Origin: CP2-2F sp034436355
GTDB lineage: Bacteria; Chloroflexota; Anaerolineae; Aggregatilineales; UBA2796
Direction: 5' to 3'
DNA: 64,000 nucleotides
Assembly: GCA_034436355.1 (NCBI GenBank)
Contig: DAOTVQ010000019.1
Coordinates: 96,944 to 160,943, forward strand
Shown: positions 7,636 to 16,277 of the stretch, piece by piece
How positions within the stretch are numbered: the first letter of the stretch is position 1
Layout: the number at the start of each line of letters is the position of its first letter
Position numbers and translations under genes: made by a program
The notes under the pieces: generated by a model
Database searches by the model: none
What the model was told of the DNA's origin: nothing
Seen by the model: only the letters and a program-made list of their open reading frames with translations

Positions 7636-8090
7636 ACGCGCCGCGTGGTGTGCTGCTGGGCGTGGATCACGGGGAGGCGGTGATCGGCGTTGCCTGCTGC
7701 GACGCGGCATGGCTGATCACGCGCCCGCTGGGGCTGATTCAGCGCAGCACCCGCGCCGCTGATTTCACCAAGATCGCCGCCTTTGCCGCGCAACACAAGG
7801 CAATCGGCATTGTGGTGGGCGTGCCAACCTTGCCCGAAGGCGAAACCGCCCAAAGCCGATCCGTGCGGCGTTGGGCAAGCCGCCTTGCTGCTGCCCTGCC
7901 ACTGCCGATCTATCTGTGGGATGAATCTTACAGCAGCGACGAGTCCGCCGATCTAATCGCCGAGTTGGGCGTGCCGCTGCCAGCGCGCCTTGATGACCAT
8001 GCAGCGGCTGTCATTTTGGCGCGCTTCATCGCCGCGCACATTGGCAATCAATCACTGCCTGCACCGCTGCGAACGCCGCCCGTCACTTGA
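7632..8090 (+). CDS. ruvX: RuvX/YqgF-type Holliday-junction resolvase or pre-16S rRNA nuclease
   Basis: The 152-residue protein has the RNase-H-like YqgF fold. The first catalytic Asp is in LLGVDHGEAVIGVA, the GVPTLPEGE loop follows, then WDESYSS, and the last acidic residues are in LDDHAAAVIL. Members mature the 5' end of 16S rRNA and have been proposed to resolve Holliday junctions. The ATG lies in an ATGA overlap with the upstream gene. The family usually has DxG-T-KRIG at the first motif; here HGEAVIG replaces it, a divergent but plausible variant. The promoter of the next gene overlaps its 3' end. Confidence 0.85.
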   Translation: MNAPRGVLLGVDHGEAVIGVACCDAAWLITRPLGLIQRSTRAADFTKIAAFAAQHKAIGIVVGVPTLPEGETAQSRSVRRWASRLAAALPLPIYLWDESYSSDESADLIAELGVPLPARLDDHAAAVILARFIAAHIGNQSLPAPLRTPPVT

Positions 8091-8115
8091 CATAGATCAG
8101 CGCTCAGGTCATAAT
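8087..8115 (+). promoter_or_regulatory. Promoter of the acyl-CoA dehydrogenase gene
   Basis: TTGACA at 8087-8092 and CATAAT at 8110-8115 are 17 bases apart. The -35 begins inside the ruvX stop region, so the dehydrogenase is a separate transcription unit. Confidence 0.7.
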
Positions 8116-8160
8116 CTGTTCATTACAAGCACGCTTTAGATCAAAGTGAGTGATATCGCT

Positions 8161-9378
8161 ATGGATTTTTCGCTATCCGAAGAACATTTAATGGCGCAGC
8201 GCATGGTGCGCGAATTCGCCCAAAAAGAAGTTTACCCAACCATTAAAGAATGGGATCGCAAGCAGCAGATGAACCCAATCATTCTGCCGCGCATGGCAGA
8301 GCTAGGCATTTTGGGAATCTGTGTGCCTGTTCGCTATGGCGGGCAGGGCTATGATTACATCACGCTTGGCTTGGTCTGCGAAGAACTGGAGCGTGTAGAT
8401 AGCACCCTGCGCGTCGTGATGTCCGTTCATATGGGTTTGAACAGCCTCGCCGTTTTGCAGTGGGGGACGGAAGCACAAAAGCAAAAGTTCCTCGTGCCAC
8501 AAGCACGCGGTGAGAAATACGGCGCCTTTGGCTTGACGGAGTCCGGCGCGGGCAGTGATGTGGTGGCAATGCAGGCAGCTGCCAAACGGCACGGCGATGT
8601 CTACGTGCTGAATGGCGAAAAAATGTGGATCAGCCTTGCCACGAAGGCGCACAACTTCCTCGTGGTTGCCAAAACCGACCCAAGCGCAGGGCATCGCGGC
8701 TTGACGGCATTTATCGTCGAGCATGATATGAAGGGCGTTACGACGGGCGACTTGCACGGCAAGCTAGGCGTGCGGGCAGGCTCCACCGGCTGGATCGCTA
8801 TGCAGGACGTAGAAGTGCCTGTTGAAAATCGGCTGGGCGAGGAAGGCGAAGGCTTTTACATTGCCATGAGCTGCCTTGATAATGGGCGCTACACAGTGGC
8901 GGCAGGTGCCACCGGCTTAATCCGTGCCTGCTTGGAGGACAGCCTGAAATACGCGCACGAACGGCACACCTTCGGCAAGCCGATTGGCGAGCATCAGCTT
9001 GTGAAGCAGAAGATCGCCTACATGCAGCAGTGGTACGATGCAGCACGGCTGATGATCCTGCAAGTGGGCTGGCTGAAGAACATGGGCATGCGGAACACGC
9101 GTGAGACGAGCATGGCAAAATGGTTTGCCACTGATCACAGTGTGAAAGCAGCCCTAGAGGCAATTCAGATTCACGGTGCTTATGGCTTCAGCGATGAGTA
9201 CGACGTGGAGCGCTATCTGCGGAATGGCAAGGGTGCGGTCATTTACGAAGGCACTAGCGAAATTCACCAGCTTATGCAGGCAGACTACGCGCTTGGCTAC
9301 CGCCATGATCGCCCGTTGCGTTGCGAAATGCCCGCCTATGATGCCGCCTACTGGCAGGCGGAGGCTGTGAACGCTTAG
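8161..9378 (+). CDS. Acyl-CoA dehydrogenase
   Basis: This FAD enzyme of about 405 residues introduces the alpha-beta double bond into acyl-CoA and passes electrons to ETF. It shows the family signature GLTESGAGSDV near residue 130, MWISLATKA on the next strand, and VIYEGTSEIHQL near residue 365, which carries the catalytic Glu of the short/medium-chain type. ATG 8161 gives the usual MDFSLSEEH start; a GTG five codons earlier is possible, and neither has a good ribosome site. A hairpin terminator follows. The substrate cannot be told from sequence; glutaryl-CoA, butyryl-CoA and branched-chain forms share these motifs. Confidence 0.92.
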   Translation: MDFSLSEEHLMAQRMVREFAQKEVYPTIKEWDRKQQMNPIILPRMAELGILGICVPVRYGGQGYDYITLGLVCEELERVDSTLRVVMSVHMGLNSLAVLQWGTEAQKQKFLVPQARGEKYGAFGLTESGAGSDVVAMQAAAKRHGDVYVLNGEKMWISLATKAHNFLVVAKTDPSAGHRGLTAFIVEHDMKGVTTGDLHGKLGVRAGSTGWIAMQDVEVPVENRLGEEGEGFYIAMSCLDNGRYTVAAGATGLIRACLEDSLKYAHERHTFGKPIGEHQLVKQKIAYMQQWYDAARLMILQVGWLKNMGMRNTRETSMAKWFATDHSVKAALEAIQIHGAYGFSDEYDVERYLRNGKGAVIYEGTSEIHQLMQADYALGYRHDRPLRCEMPAYDAAYWQAEAVNA

Positions 9379-9383
9379 CTTGC

Positions 9384-9415
9384 AGTGTGGGATGCGACTC
9401 GGTGCGTCCCACACT
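9384..9415. terminator. Bidirectional hairpin between convergent genes
   Basis: AGTGTGGGA at 9384-9392 pairs perfectly with TCCCACACT at 9407-9415 around a 14-base loop. It lies between the dehydrogenase end and the exporter operon end. Confidence 0.6.
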
Positions 9416-9432
9416 CTTCATAAAAACCGTAC

Positions 9433-10707
9433 TCAGGCGCGTTCACGCACAAGGCGCAGCACATCGCGCAGTTTGGGCGCCCGCCCGCTCAGCAGCGTGT
9501 TCACACGGAACAAGCGCGCTGCCAGCCACACACAGGCAAGCGTTGTACCACTTAGCAGCACAAGGCTCAGCAGCACCTCAGTCCACGGCACAATGGTCAC
9601 CGCAGCGCGCAGTGTCATCGCCAAAGGTGATGTGATCGGGATCATGCTCAGGATAACGGGCAGTGGTGCGTTCGGCGTGTTCACGAAATTGACCGCCACA
9701 TAGAACGGGATCATTGCCGGCAGCACAATCACGGCTGAGAGCTGCGCGCCTTCGCGCATGTTGGTCATCAGCGCACCGATGATGGCGTACAGGCTGCCAA
9801 AGAACAGGTAGCCCAATACAAAATAGGCAACCAGCACGATCATCTGCTCTGTGGTGATGCTCAGCCCGATCAAGTCCGCCGAGAGGCTCACCGCCTGCCC
9901 AAGCAGGAAGATCGCCGTGCCAAGCCACAGCACCATTTGCAGCAAACCGAGCGCGCTCATTGCCAAGAACTTGCCAAAGAGCAGGTCGCGTGGGCGCAGC
10001 GAGCTAAGCAGCACTTCCACGGCACGGTTTTCTTTTTCCTCCATAAGGCTTTGCATCAGGTAGCCACTGGTGGTGAAAACTGTGAACAGCAGCAGCATGG
10101 CAAATAGATATGCTAAGATTAGGTTGGTGTTCTCGGTTGCTTGCGAGGCAGCCTCACCAACCGCGTTCGGCACAATATCCATCGTGCGCGCTTGCAAAAG
10201 TGATAACATCTGCGGGGAAAGGTCGGTACGCTTCAGCAGCGCGCTGAGCAGCGCTTGTTGAAGGGGTGCATCGCTGATGCTGCCTAAGTTAAAGCGCTCA
10301 TAAAAAACCTCGACCTTGCCCGTTTGCAGGTAATCCGCCGCGATCACGTAGTAGGCGCTGATCTCGCCCCGTTGAAGTGCTGCCAACGCCTCGTCAGGCG
10401 TCTGATAACGGATAAGGGTCGGCACTGTGCCTAGCAGCCCTGAATAATCCACAAAGCCCATCGGTCGCGCCTGTGCCAGCGGACTATCCTCACTGACGCT
10501 ACTTGCGCCGGGAATATTAATGCCCGGCGGCAAATCGCTGCTGCCGCCGCCGGTGGCGCCCACGTCCACAGTGCCGCCGCTAAGCGCCCGCAGCAGGAAG
10601 AAGAGCGCAATGCCTGCAATCGGCACGCCAAAGGTGATCAGCCCATAGCCGCGCCGCAGCACTTGGCGGAAGAACTCAAAACGAAAGACTATCCACAGTT
10701 TGCCCAT
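9433..10707 (-). CDS. ABC-2 type exporter permease (NatB-like), second subunit
   Basis: This 424-residue membrane protein has one helix near residues 22-42, then an external domain of about 150 residues, then six helices from about residue 205 (starting TNLILAYLFAMLLLF). A cytoplasmic LMEEKENRAVEVLLSS segment after the second helix is typical of NatB/ABC-2 permeases that couple to the ATPase. It is the last gene of the three-gene operon, three bases after the sister permease. The family extrudes Na+, drugs or peptides; the cargo here is unknown. The two permeases are homologous and probably form a heterodimer. Confidence 0.88.
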   Translation of the reverse strand: MGKLWIVFRFEFFRQVLRRGYGLITFGVPIAGIALFFLLRALSGGTVDVGATGGGSSDLPPGINIPGASSVSEDSPLAQARPMGFVDYSGLLGTVPTLIRYQTPDEALAALQRGEISAYYVIAADYLQTGKVEVFYERFNLGSISDAPLQQALLSALLKRTDLSPQMLSLLQARTMDIVPNAVGEAASQATENTNLILAYLFAMLLLFTVFTTSGYLMQSLMEEKENRAVEVLLSSLRPRDLLFGKFLAMSALGLLQMVLWLGTAIFLLGQAVSLSADLIGLSITTEQMIVLVAYFVLGYLFFGSLYAIIGALMTNMREGAQLSAVIVLPAMIPFYVAVNFVNTPNAPLPVILSMIPITSPLAMTLRAAVTIVPWTEVLLSLVLLSGTTLACVWLAARLFRVNTLLSGRAPKLRDVLRLVRERA

Positions 10708-10710
10708 GGC

Positions 10711-11991
10711 TTAGGCTGCCTCCTTTGTGCTGCGCGCCGAGATGATCTGCTGGCGTCCCTCGCGCAGTGCGCGCCACACATCGCGCAGCGAGAGCCGCTT
10801 GCCGTAGTTCAACATGCCCAAACGGAAAACCCGTGCTGCCAGCCACATCACGCCGGCGATGGTGACAAGTTGCAACCCAATGCCCAGCCAAAGGTGTTCG
10901 GCTGGCACGGTGGCAACTGCCATTCGCAGCGGCATCCCAACCGGTGAGGTGAACGGCACAAGGCTAAGCACCAATGCCGCACCACCATTCGGATCAACGA
11001 AATAGGCAACGAGGAACAGCATTGGCAAAACGCCCACTAAGCTGATGAGGCTTGCCACTTGGCGCGCCTCTTGGTCTGTGTTCACCGAAGCGCCAATGGC
11101 TGCCATAATCGCCCCATAGACGACATAGCCAAGCATGGCGTAGAGCGCCACCACCAGCAGGAAACTTGGATCAAGCTGGAAGGTTGCCAGCGTGCCGAGT
11201 ACATCGGTGCCTTGTGTGGCGGCAAAGCCAATGCCCATCAGCAGCCAGACGCCAATTTGCAGCAAGCCCAGCGCGCCCAGCCCAATGAGTTTGCCCCATA
11301 GCATCTCAATCGGGCGCACACTGGTCATGAACATTTCCATCATGCGGTTCTCTTTTTCATCTGCCAAGCCTAGCATCAGAAATTGAGAAGTGTTCATGGT
11401 CATCACAAACATGAGCGCACCAACCAAAATCGGCGCGAAAATGGCGGCAAACAGCGCTTCACGTGGCAGCTCTGTTGGGCTACCAATGCGGTAGATTGCC
11501 ATCTCACCAAGCGGACTCTCCAAGCGCGCCACAAGGTCGGCATCGCCAACCTGTGCGGCTGCCGAAGGCTTCAACACTTCGCGCATCAGGTGGCGCGTAA
11601 GTGCCTCGCCAAAGATTTTATCGCGCCGATAGTACGCTTCAGGCTTGAGTGCGGTCAGGAAATTGGCGCGCAGCACATAGTAGCCATCCAAGGTGCCTGC
11701 TTCAAAGGCGCGCTGTGCGGCTGCCACCGATTCGTACAGGCGGAACGGCTCAGGCATTTCGGCAAGGTAAGGCGTGCCATCTGCCCGCACCACAATGCCG
11801 CTTTCATCCACCACGCCCACCGCCACATAGCTGCTAATATCAGTGGCAGAGGAAGCACCCAACGCGCCACCCAACACAAACAGCCCGACGAAAAAGATCG
11901 GGAAAAGGAACATCGAGGCAAGGAAAGCGCGCCGCCGCAGGTTAAACCAAAACTCGCGTTTGGCGATCAACCAGACTTTATGCAGGTTCAT
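10711..11991 (-). CDS. ABC-2 type exporter permease (NatB-like), first subunit
   Basis: This 426-residue protein has the same plan as its downstream neighbour: helix 1 near residues 20-42, a large external domain, then six helices, with the coupling motif LADEKENRMMEMFMTSVRP. Its ATG lies 14 bases inside the end of the ATPase gene, with AGAGGTG as the ribosome site, so translation is coupled. It should be one half of the transmembrane pore of the exporter. Confidence 0.88.
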   Translation of the reverse strand: MNLHKVWLIAKREFWFNLRRRAFLASMFLFPIFFVGLFVLGGALGASSATDISSYVAVGVVDESGIVVRADGTPYLAEMPEPFRLYESVAAAQRAFEAGTLDGYYVLRANFLTALKPEAYYRRDKIFGEALTRHLMREVLKPSAAAQVGDADLVARLESPLGEMAIYRIGSPTELPREALFAAIFAPILVGALMFVMTMNTSQFLMLGLADEKENRMMEMFMTSVRPIEMLWGKLIGLGALGLLQIGVWLLMGIGFAATQGTDVLGTLATFQLDPSFLLVVALYAMLGYVVYGAIMAAIGASVNTDQEARQVASLISLVGVLPMLFLVAYFVDPNGGAALVLSLVPFTSPVGMPLRMAVATVPAEHLWLGIGLQLVTIAGVMWLAARVFRLGMLNYGKRLSLRDVWRALREGRQQIISARSTKEAA

Positions 11992-12934
11992 GGCGCACCT
12001 CTGTTACACTTGGCAAGCTGGCAGCGATCTTTGCTTCGCCACCTGCCACGCGGATGAAAATATCATTCAGGCGTGGCACGGCAAGCGCAAAGCTGCGAAT
12101 GCTGTAGTTCGGATCATTGGCGAGCGTTGCCATGATTTGATCAGGGGTGGTTTGGTCATCAAGGTGCAGCGTGATGTTGCGCCCATTCTCGTCAGGCTGC
12201 ACACCGATGACGCCCTTCAAGGCTGCCCAATCGCCCTGCCCACTGACGATCACGGCGTTTTCGGCGTAACGCTGGCGCACTTCGTCCACTTCGCCATACA
12301 GCACGCGCCGTCCCTGATGAATCATGAGCAGGCGGTCTGCCATTTCTTCCACCTGATGCATTTCGTGAATGCTCATCACAACGGTAGCGCCTTCCGAACG
12401 CAGGCGGAAGATCATATTCTTGATAATTTCAGTGTTCACAGGATCGAGTCCGGCAAATGGCTCATCAATGATCAGCAATTCGGGCTGGTGGATGATGGTG
12501 GCGGCAAACTGCACCTTTTGCGACATCCCGCGTGAGAGTTCGCGCACCTTGCCCTTTTTATAGGCGCCTAAGTCTAGCTCATCCAGCAGTTTGGCGGCAC
12601 GCACTTCGGCATCGCGCCGCTTCATGCCTTTCAACGCGCCGAAATAGCCAAGCATTTCGACCAACGCCACGTTTTTATACAGCCCGCGTTCCTCAGGCAG
12701 ATAGCCCAAGCGCGCTTTGGTTGCCTCGCTGAAAGGTGCGCCCAACACGCTGATCTTGCCACTATCAGGCTTGATGATGTCTAGGATCATGCGGATAGTG
12801 GTCGTTTTGCCGGCGCCGTTCGGACCCAACATGCTGAAGATTTCACCGCGCTTTACTTCAAAGGTGACCTCATCCACAGCCGCTTTTTGCCCATAACGCT
12901 TGGTAATGCCGTAGACTTCGATTGCGTTCGTCAT
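11978..12934 (-). CDS. ABC exporter ATPase (NatA-like)
   Basis: This 318-residue ATP-binding subunit shows Walker A GPNGAGKTTT near residue 40, the signature LSRGMSQKVQ near 130, Walker B LLIIDEPFAGLDP near 152, and the switch His in VVMSIHEMHQ. The last 90 residues form the C-terminal domain often seen on NatA-type ATPases (DUF4162-like). The ATG at 12934 has GGAG ten bases upstream. It is the first gene of the operon and drives export by the two downstream permeases. Confidence 0.93.
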   Translation of the reverse strand: MTNAIEVYGITKRYGQKAAVDEVTFEVKRGEIFSMLGPNGAGKTTTIRMILDIIKPDSGKISVLGAPFSEATKARLGYLPEERGLYKNVALVEMLGYFGALKGMKRRDAEVRAAKLLDELDLGAYKKGKVRELSRGMSQKVQFAATIIHQPELLIIDEPFAGLDPVNTEIIKNMIFRLRSEGATVVMSIHEMHQVEEMADRLLMIHQGRRVLYGEVDEVRQRYAENAVIVSGQGDWAALKGVIGVQPDENGRNITLHLDDQTTPDQIMATLANDPNYSIRSFALAVPRLNDIFIRVAGGEAKIAASLPSVTEVRHEPA

Positions 12935-12972
12935 CCCGCGTTGTCTCCTTCGTGTTCATTCCAGATAATGTT

Positions 12973-13001
12973 ATCATAAATTATAACGTTATCTTTTTCA
13001 A
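12973..13001 (-). promoter_or_regulatory. Promoter of the ABC exporter operon
   Basis: On the minus strand TTGAAA (12996-13001) and TATGAT (12973-12978) are 17 bases apart in an A+T-rich gap. The leader to the ATG at 12934 is about 32 bases. Confidence 0.6.
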
Positions 13002-13138
13002 GATCGACCTTCACAAATTTAGCAAGTTCAACTACACTTGCCATGCATAAAGCGTTTTATAAATGCAACAATGGTTCATAATGGCTCAAAGTGCGCTTTA
13101 GCTCTGGTTATCGTATACGCAGTGAGGGAGAAAAGGTT

Positions 13139-14137
13139 GTGACAACCCTAGCAATTGAGGGTTTGCAGACGCGAGCGCTCACCTTAGAAGATGCGCCTAT
13201 GGTCGCGGCAACGCTGAATCTGATTGGTCAGCATGATGTGGGCGAGAACTGGCTGGCAGAAGGCGATCTGGAACGGGAGTGGCAAGCGCCCAATTTCGTA
13301 ATTGCAGATAACACGCACGCGCTGTTTGATGGCGATCAGCTTGTGGGCTATGCCGATCTATGGGATATGCTGCCGCCGCATGTGCGTGCTTTTGGCTTTT
13401 GCCGCGTGCATCCCGATTACCGCGAGCGCGGCATTGAAGACTATCTGATGCGCTGGCTGATCGAAACCGCCAAACGCAACCTTGCCCGTGCGCCTGAAAA
13501 TGCGCGTGTTGCGCTGCATATGATGATCGACTCACGGATGTCCCACAGCATTAGTGATTACGAACGGCACGGCTTGCGCCACATCCGCAACTACTTCCAA
13601 ATGCGGCTGGATATGGACGCGCCGCCGCCTACACCGCAGTATCCTGAAGGCATCACCGTGCGGACGTTCGTGCGCGGGCAAGATGATCGGGCAACCTTTG
13701 AGGCGCTCGATGAGGCATTCAGAGATCACTACGGGCATATGCCCGGTCAGTTCGAGATGTTCGAGCATCACATGCTCAACAACGCCATGTCTGAACTGAG
13801 CATGTGGTATCTGGCGATGGCAGGCGATGAAATTGCTGGGCTGTGCCTGTGTTCTAAGGGCATCCCTGAAGACCCTGATCTGGGCTGGGTGGAAGATTTG
13901 GCGGTGCGCCGCCCTTACCGCAAGCTGGGCTTAGGCTTGGCGCTGCTGCACGAATGCTTTGGCGAGTTCTATCGACGTGGCTACCGCAAGGTTGGTTTGG
14001 GTGTGGATGCTCAAAACCTAACCGGCGCGCTCAGGCTTTACGAACGGGCAGGAATGCGCCCTGAACGCCAATGGCAGCGCTATGAGCTGGTGCTGCGCGA
14101 AGGTGAGGAACTCAGCACCCAAACGCTGAGCGAATAG
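13139..14137 (+). CDS. GNAT acetyltransferase with two tandem domains
   Basis: The protein is about 332 residues from a GTG at 13139, which has AGGGAG nine bases upstream; the frame continues 16 codons further without a site. The N-terminal half has a weak acetyl-CoA loop (RVHPDYRERGIEDYLM). The C-terminal half has a good one (LAVRRPYRKLGLGLALL) followed by VGLGVDAQNLTGALRLYERAGM, the classic motif B. The two-domain plan recalls mycothiol synthase-type enzymes, but the substrate is unknown. It is divergent from the exporter operon across an A+T-rich gap. Confidence 0.85.
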   Translation: MTTLAIEGLQTRALTLEDAPMVAATLNLIGQHDVGENWLAEGDLEREWQAPNFVIADNTHALFDGDQLVGYADLWDMLPPHVRAFGFCRVHPDYRERGIEDYLMRWLIETAKRNLARAPENARVALHMMIDSRMSHSISDYERHGLRHIRNYFQMRLDMDAPPPTPQYPEGITVRTFVRGQDDRATFEALDEAFRDHYGHMPGQFEMFEHHMLNNAMSELSMWYLAMAGDEIAGLCLCSKGIPEDPDLGWVEDLAVRRPYRKLGLGLALLHECFGEFYRRGYRKVGLGVDAQNLTGALRLYERAGMRPERQWQRYELVLREGEELSTQTLSE

Positions 14138-14163
14138 CCCGCCTGAGCCGATGTTCGCAGCAT

Positions 14164-14189
14164 CCTCTCAGCCAAAAAATTTGGAGAGG
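14164..14189. repeat. Small hairpin repeat R5, copy a
   Basis: CCTCT...CCAAA pairs with TTTGG-AGAGG, with a CAG bulge and an AAA loop. The same core (CTCAGCCAAA...TTTGG) recurs at 59628-59660. It may serve as a terminator for the GNAT gene. Confidence 0.5.
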
Positions 14190-14196
14190 GGAAGCC

Positions 14197-14288
14197 TTTA
14201 CCCCACCCTAAATCCCGCCCGCAAGCAGGGCGGGACTTGCCCACACCTTCCGATTCCCTTTCCTCGCGGGCGGGTTAGGGATAGAGGT
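14197..14288 (+). repeat. Dispersed intergenic repeat R1, copy b
   Basis: The order is CCCCACCCTAA, hairpin CCCGCCC...GGGCGGG, GATTCCCTTTCCTCGC, then a G-rich arm and TTAGGGATAGAGG. It follows the GNAT gene. Confidence 0.75.
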
Positions 14289-14491
14289 TGCAGCGCCGCC
14301 AAACGCTAGATTATCGCCACACCCTTTTGCTTTTGTTGAAATTGCCGAGCCGCATTGTTGCACTTTACCATAGCCCAAACCTTGCCAAACTGCGATACCT
14401 GTGGCAATAATTCACCCCATAAACGGTGTTTGCTCACTTGGGCAAAATGCACCGTTGCATTTTCACCAGACCATGAAGGGGAGAAACACTT

Positions 14492-15850
14492 ATGCGCGTT
14501 AACCGTAGCCTGCTGCTGCTGATCGCGGGCTTTGCGTTATTTGTGAGCGCTTGCGGTGGTGGTGCTGCACCGACTGCAACCACGGCACCCACAGCAACCG
14601 CCGTAGCAGCCGAACCAACTGCTGAAGCCACTGCCGAAGCAACCGAGGCTGTGCCACCGGCACCCACCGCAGAGGCAACCGAGGCAGTTGTGCCGCCAAC
14701 TTCAACGCCCGTGCCGCCCACAGAAGTACCCGCCACGGCTGAGCCAACTGCGGATGCCACTGCCGAAGCAACGGCTGAGGCGACTGTTGAAGTTGCCGCG
14801 CCGCCCTCTGAGGCAACCGCAGAGCCAACCGTAGAGCCGACGGCTGTGCCGCCCACGGAAGTACCAACCGTAGAGCCGACGGCTGTGCCACCAACCGAAA
14901 CCCCTATCCCGCCTACGGCAACCGAAGTGCCACCCACTGAGGCTCCAACGGCTGCGCCACCTGCTGCTACCGAGACACCCGTCCCGCCCACTGAAACACC
15001 GGTGCCACCGACGGCAACCGCTGTCCCACCAACCGCAACGGCTGAGCCGACCGCTGCCGCTTGCCGCACCACCGGCGATCTGATCGTTGGTACGGACGCT
15101 GCCTACCCGCCCTTTGAGAACGTGAACACCGAGACGAACGAGATCGAAGGCTTCGACATTGAACTGTTGAACGCTATTGCTGCGAAGGCAGGCTTCACGC
15201 CCGTCTACCAGAACGTGCCGTTCGATACGATCTTCACCAACCTGGCTGCTGGGCAGTACGACATTGTGATCAGCGCCACCACCATCACTGAGGAACGCCA
15301 GCAGACCGTGCTGTTTAGCGATCCGTACTTCGCCGCGGCACAGGTGCTGACCGTGCGCGCTGATGACGCCGAAACGCTGAAGGATATTGCAGCCTTAGCG
15401 GGTAAGAAAGTTGGTGTTCAGAAGGGCACCACTGGCGCAGACTACGCTAAGTCGCTCGGCGGCTTTGATGTGGTTGAATACGACAGCACGCCAGAGGCAC
15501 TTCAGGCGCTTGCCAATAAGGACGTGGACGCTGTGATTGCTGATGATGCGCCGTCTAAGGCAATCATCCTGAACAGCCCTGAGCTTGGTCTGAAGATCAC
15601 GGTTGAGGCGCTCACCGTTGAATACTACGGCATCAGCGTGCGCCTTGAATGCACTGATCTGATCGCTGCTATCAACAGCGGCTTGGCAGAGGTCATCAAG
15701 GATGGCACCTATGCCGAGATTTACCGCAAATACTTCGGTGTTGATCCTGTGAAGGAACTGCAAGAAGGCGGTGCAGGTCTGCTAGGTGGTGGTGAGGCTG
15801 AAGCCGAACCTACTGAAGCGCCCGCGCCAACTGCCACACCCGGCAGCTAA
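14492..15850 (+). CDS. Amino-acid ABC transporter substrate-binding lipoprotein with long Thr/Pro linker
   Basis: This 452-residue lipoprotein has a signal peptide ending in the lipobox FVSAC (Cys about residue 23). About 165 residues of Ala/Thr/Pro/Glu low-complexity tether follow, then a family 3 solute-binding domain from about residue 190. That domain shows LIVGTDAAYPPFEN, EGFDIELLNAIA, YDIVISATTIT, GKKVGVQKGTTG and VDAVIADDAP. It should capture a polar amino acid outside the membrane. GGGGAG lies nine bases before the ATG. No cognate permease or ATPase adjoins it, so it either serves a distant transporter or acts alone. The tether is far longer than in most families. Confidence 0.9.
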   Translation: MRVNRSLLLLIAGFALFVSACGGGAAPTATTAPTATAVAAEPTAEATAEATEAVPPAPTAEATEAVVPPTSTPVPPTEVPATAEPTADATAEATAEATVEVAAPPSEATAEPTVEPTAVPPTEVPTVEPTAVPPTETPIPPTATEVPPTEAPTAAPPAATETPVPPTETPVPPTATAVPPTATAEPTAAACRTTGDLIVGTDAAYPPFENVNTETNEIEGFDIELLNAIAAKAGFTPVYQNVPFDTIFTNLAAGQYDIVISATTITEERQQTVLFSDPYFAAAQVLTVRADDAETLKDIAALAGKKVGVQKGTTGADYAKSLGGFDVVEYDSTPEALQALANKDVDAVIADDAPSKAIILNSPELGLKITVEALTVEYYGISVRLECTDLIAAINSGLAEVIKDGTYAEIYRKYFGVDPVKELQEGGAGLLGGGEAEAEPTEAPAPTATPGS

Positions 15851-15873
15851 GCGCTGACCGCACACCCGAACGC

Positions 15874-15900
15874 CTCGCGCACCATATGCTGGTGCGCGAG
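15874..15900. terminator. Bidirectional hairpin terminator
   Basis: CTCGCGCACCA (15874-15884) pairs perfectly with TGGTGCGCGAG (15890-15900) around TATGC. It separates the convergent binding-protein gene and the arsenic operon. Confidence 0.65.
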
Positions 15901-15921
15901 TGCTGTGTGGTGGTACTTGTT

Positions 15922-16263
15922 TTAGTCGGACAAGTTCATCTCAAGGCGCAGCAGTGCCTTAACTGCTGCGCTCTGTGTTGGCGCAAGGCGGGTCAGCGTT
16001 AACCATACTTCAGCAGGCGCCACCTCTAGCCGAAAGCGTAGGAATGGGCAGCATAAACGCTCTAGGCTGATGAACTCGGCTGCCATCACTAAGGTTTCCG
16101 CATCGGCAGGCAGCTTAAAACGGTAGCCGCCTGCCAATGGCTCGATGGCTTGCCCTGCTGTGAAAAGCTGCTGGCGTAAATGCTCATAGCGCGCTCGTTG
16201 GTGGGCGGGTATGGCATTCGGCGCGCAAGCGATTGGTGTTTCATCAGGCATGGCATCGGGCAT
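15922..16263 (-). CDS. Small cysteine-containing protein linked to arsM
   Basis: I cannot name the family. The 113-residue protein has a predicted helical first half and a conserved-looking core FISLERLCCPFLRFRLEV near residues 65-80 that carries a vicinal Cys pair, a natural soft-metal or arsenite ligand. It follows arsM by 14 bases on the same strand and probably belongs to the same transcript. The ribosome site is weak. The context suggests a part in arsenic handling, such as a chaperone or accessory factor, but this is inference. The next in-frame ATG, four codons in, is an alternative start. Confidence 0.7.
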   Translation of the reverse strand: MPDAMPDETPIACAPNAIPAHQRARYEHLRQQLFTAGQAIEPLAGGYRFKLPADAETLVMAAEFISLERLCCPFLRFRLEVAPAEVWLTLTRLAPTQSAAVKALLRLEMNLSD

Positions 16264-16277
16264 GATGATTAAACTTT

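Larger units (their letters stand above)
14138..14491. other. Intergenic region with two repeats and a leader hairpin
   Basis: The gap holds a small hairpin (14164-14189), R1 copy b (14197-14288), and an A+T-rich promoter zone where TTGCCA near 14393 and AATAAT about 18 bases on could drive the next gene. Between promoter and ribosome site, AAAATGCA (14444-14451) pairs perfectly with TGCATTTT (14456-14463) around a CCGT loop. No gene is visible. Confidence 0.5.

Noticed and set aside
9433..12934. Lipid or polysaccharide exporter of the Wzm/Wzt type
   Set aside because: The permeases have large external domains and LxxEKENR motifs of NatB-type ABC-2 proteins, and the operon is far from the polysaccharide cluster.
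14434..15072. Long minus-strand open frame rich in Val, Gly and Ala
   Set aside because: It is the antisense of the repetitive Thr/Pro/Ala tether of the binding lipoprotein and has no motif or ribosome site.
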